From Deltaproteobacteria bacterium (GTDB lineage Bacteria > Desulfobacterota > Desulfovibrionia > Desulfovibrionales > Desulfovibrionaceae), in assembly GCA_020861205.1 (NCBI GenBank), contig JAJBSY010000309.1, forward strand, positions 1-5,002: a stretch of 5,002 bases of DNA. The letters run 5' to 3'. Both the position numbers and the translations under genes were made by a program. This document shows, one piece after another, positions 4,674 through 5,002 of the stretch (the stretch's first letter is position 1; each line of letters begins with the position of its first letter). The notes beneath the pieces were generated by a model that was not told the origin of the DNA, searched no databases, and saw only the letters and a program-made list of their open reading frames with translations.

Positions 4674-5002
4674 CGCGCGATGTCAGAGAGTCTTCCTCGG
4701 CTGCGGAAAAACGCGAGCGCGGCACCGAAGGCAAAATGCCCATGGCCGGTGCGCGCGCTTCGGTCTGCTCCGGTCTCCTGACTGTCCGGGAAAAAAACGG
4801 CGACCGTCTTGCATTGTTCCGCTGCCGCTTGTGCCGCACGGAGGTTCCGGCGATCTTGCCACCGCTCGTAAAACCGTCTCGGCAACGTCCGGTACATGAC
4901 ACGGTTTGCGCCGCGAGGAGCAACCCGCCTTTACGGAAAACCGGACTTCCGCACCGTCTATTTCCCGAGGAAAACTGGAATCAGGAAAAAAAATCCAAGT
5001 CG
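4674..5002. other. Gene-free 3' end of window
   Basis: No supported gene is seen. A 76-codon minus-strand frame (4897 to 4667) ends right at the terminator-like hairpin, but it has no ribosome binding site, uses rare-type AGA and CGA arginine codons, and shows no recognisable domain. A frame in another phase (4923 to 4630) is equally anonymous and would need a TTG start. A small dyad, CGGAA/TTCCG (4934-4951), is present. The last bases are A-rich (AGGAAAAAAAATCC) and may belong to the leader of a gene beyond the window. Confidence 0.4.

Noticed and set aside
4667..4897. 76-codon minus-strand ORF ending at the terminator-like hairpin
   Set aside because: The position is suggestive, but there is no ribosome binding site, codon choice is unlike the neighbouring genes, and nothing is recognisable in the protein. 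A homology search with any hit in relatives would revive it.
1..5002. CRISPR array, insertion sequence, integrase/att site or phage genes
   Set aside because: No regularly spaced repeats, transposase or integrase motifs, or paired terminal inverted repeats were found on either strand.

Overview
The window is GC-rich (G/C-preferring third positions in the genes) bacterial chromosomal DNA. It carries five complete protein genes in three blocks and two long gene-free stretches. A rubrerythrin, a spacious layout with strong Shine-Dalgarno sites, and small metabolic operons fit an anaerobe. A sulfate/sulfite-reducing Desulfovibrionaceae-type organism would be compatible, but that placement is inference: no rRNA, tRNA or taxon-specific gene is present.

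Layout: 1-412 is a gene-free leader. Block 1 (+ strand, 413-1801) is a PLP-dependent enzyme of the D-cysteine desulfhydrase / ACC deaminase family, followed after 42 bp by a 100-aa Dabb-domain protein. A perfect 23-bp inverted repeat with a 3-nt loop (1816-1864) separates this block from the convergent rubrerythrin gene (- strand, 1903-2454) and probably terminates both. A 384-bp divergent intergenic region (2455-2838) holds a good rubrerythrin promoter, weaker signals toward the next operon, several small stem-loops and a possible 25-codon ORF. Block 3 (+ strand, 2839-4326) is a classical short-chain dehydrogenase and, after 39 bp, a class II (zinc) aldolase. This pairing is typical of catabolism of a small sugar, sugar acid or sugar phosphate.

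The last 676 bp (4327-5002) contain no convincing protein gene but are strongly structured. An AT-rich stretch carries two tandem GTTC-N8/9-GAAC dyads. A promoter with a perfect TTGACA and 17-bp spacer follows. Then come about 146 nt that fold into an imperfect hairpin, a long branched hairpin with a 10-bp base stem, and a terminator-like 11-bp hairpin. This order (operator, promoter, structured RNA, terminator) is best read as a previously unannotated stand-alone small RNA gene and is the most interesting item here.

How the genes work together is only partly visible. The PLP enzyme plus Dabb pair and the SDR plus aldolase pair look like two independent catabolic operons, and rubrerythrin is a separate oxidative-stress gene. 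No regulator, transporter or mobile element lies inside the window.
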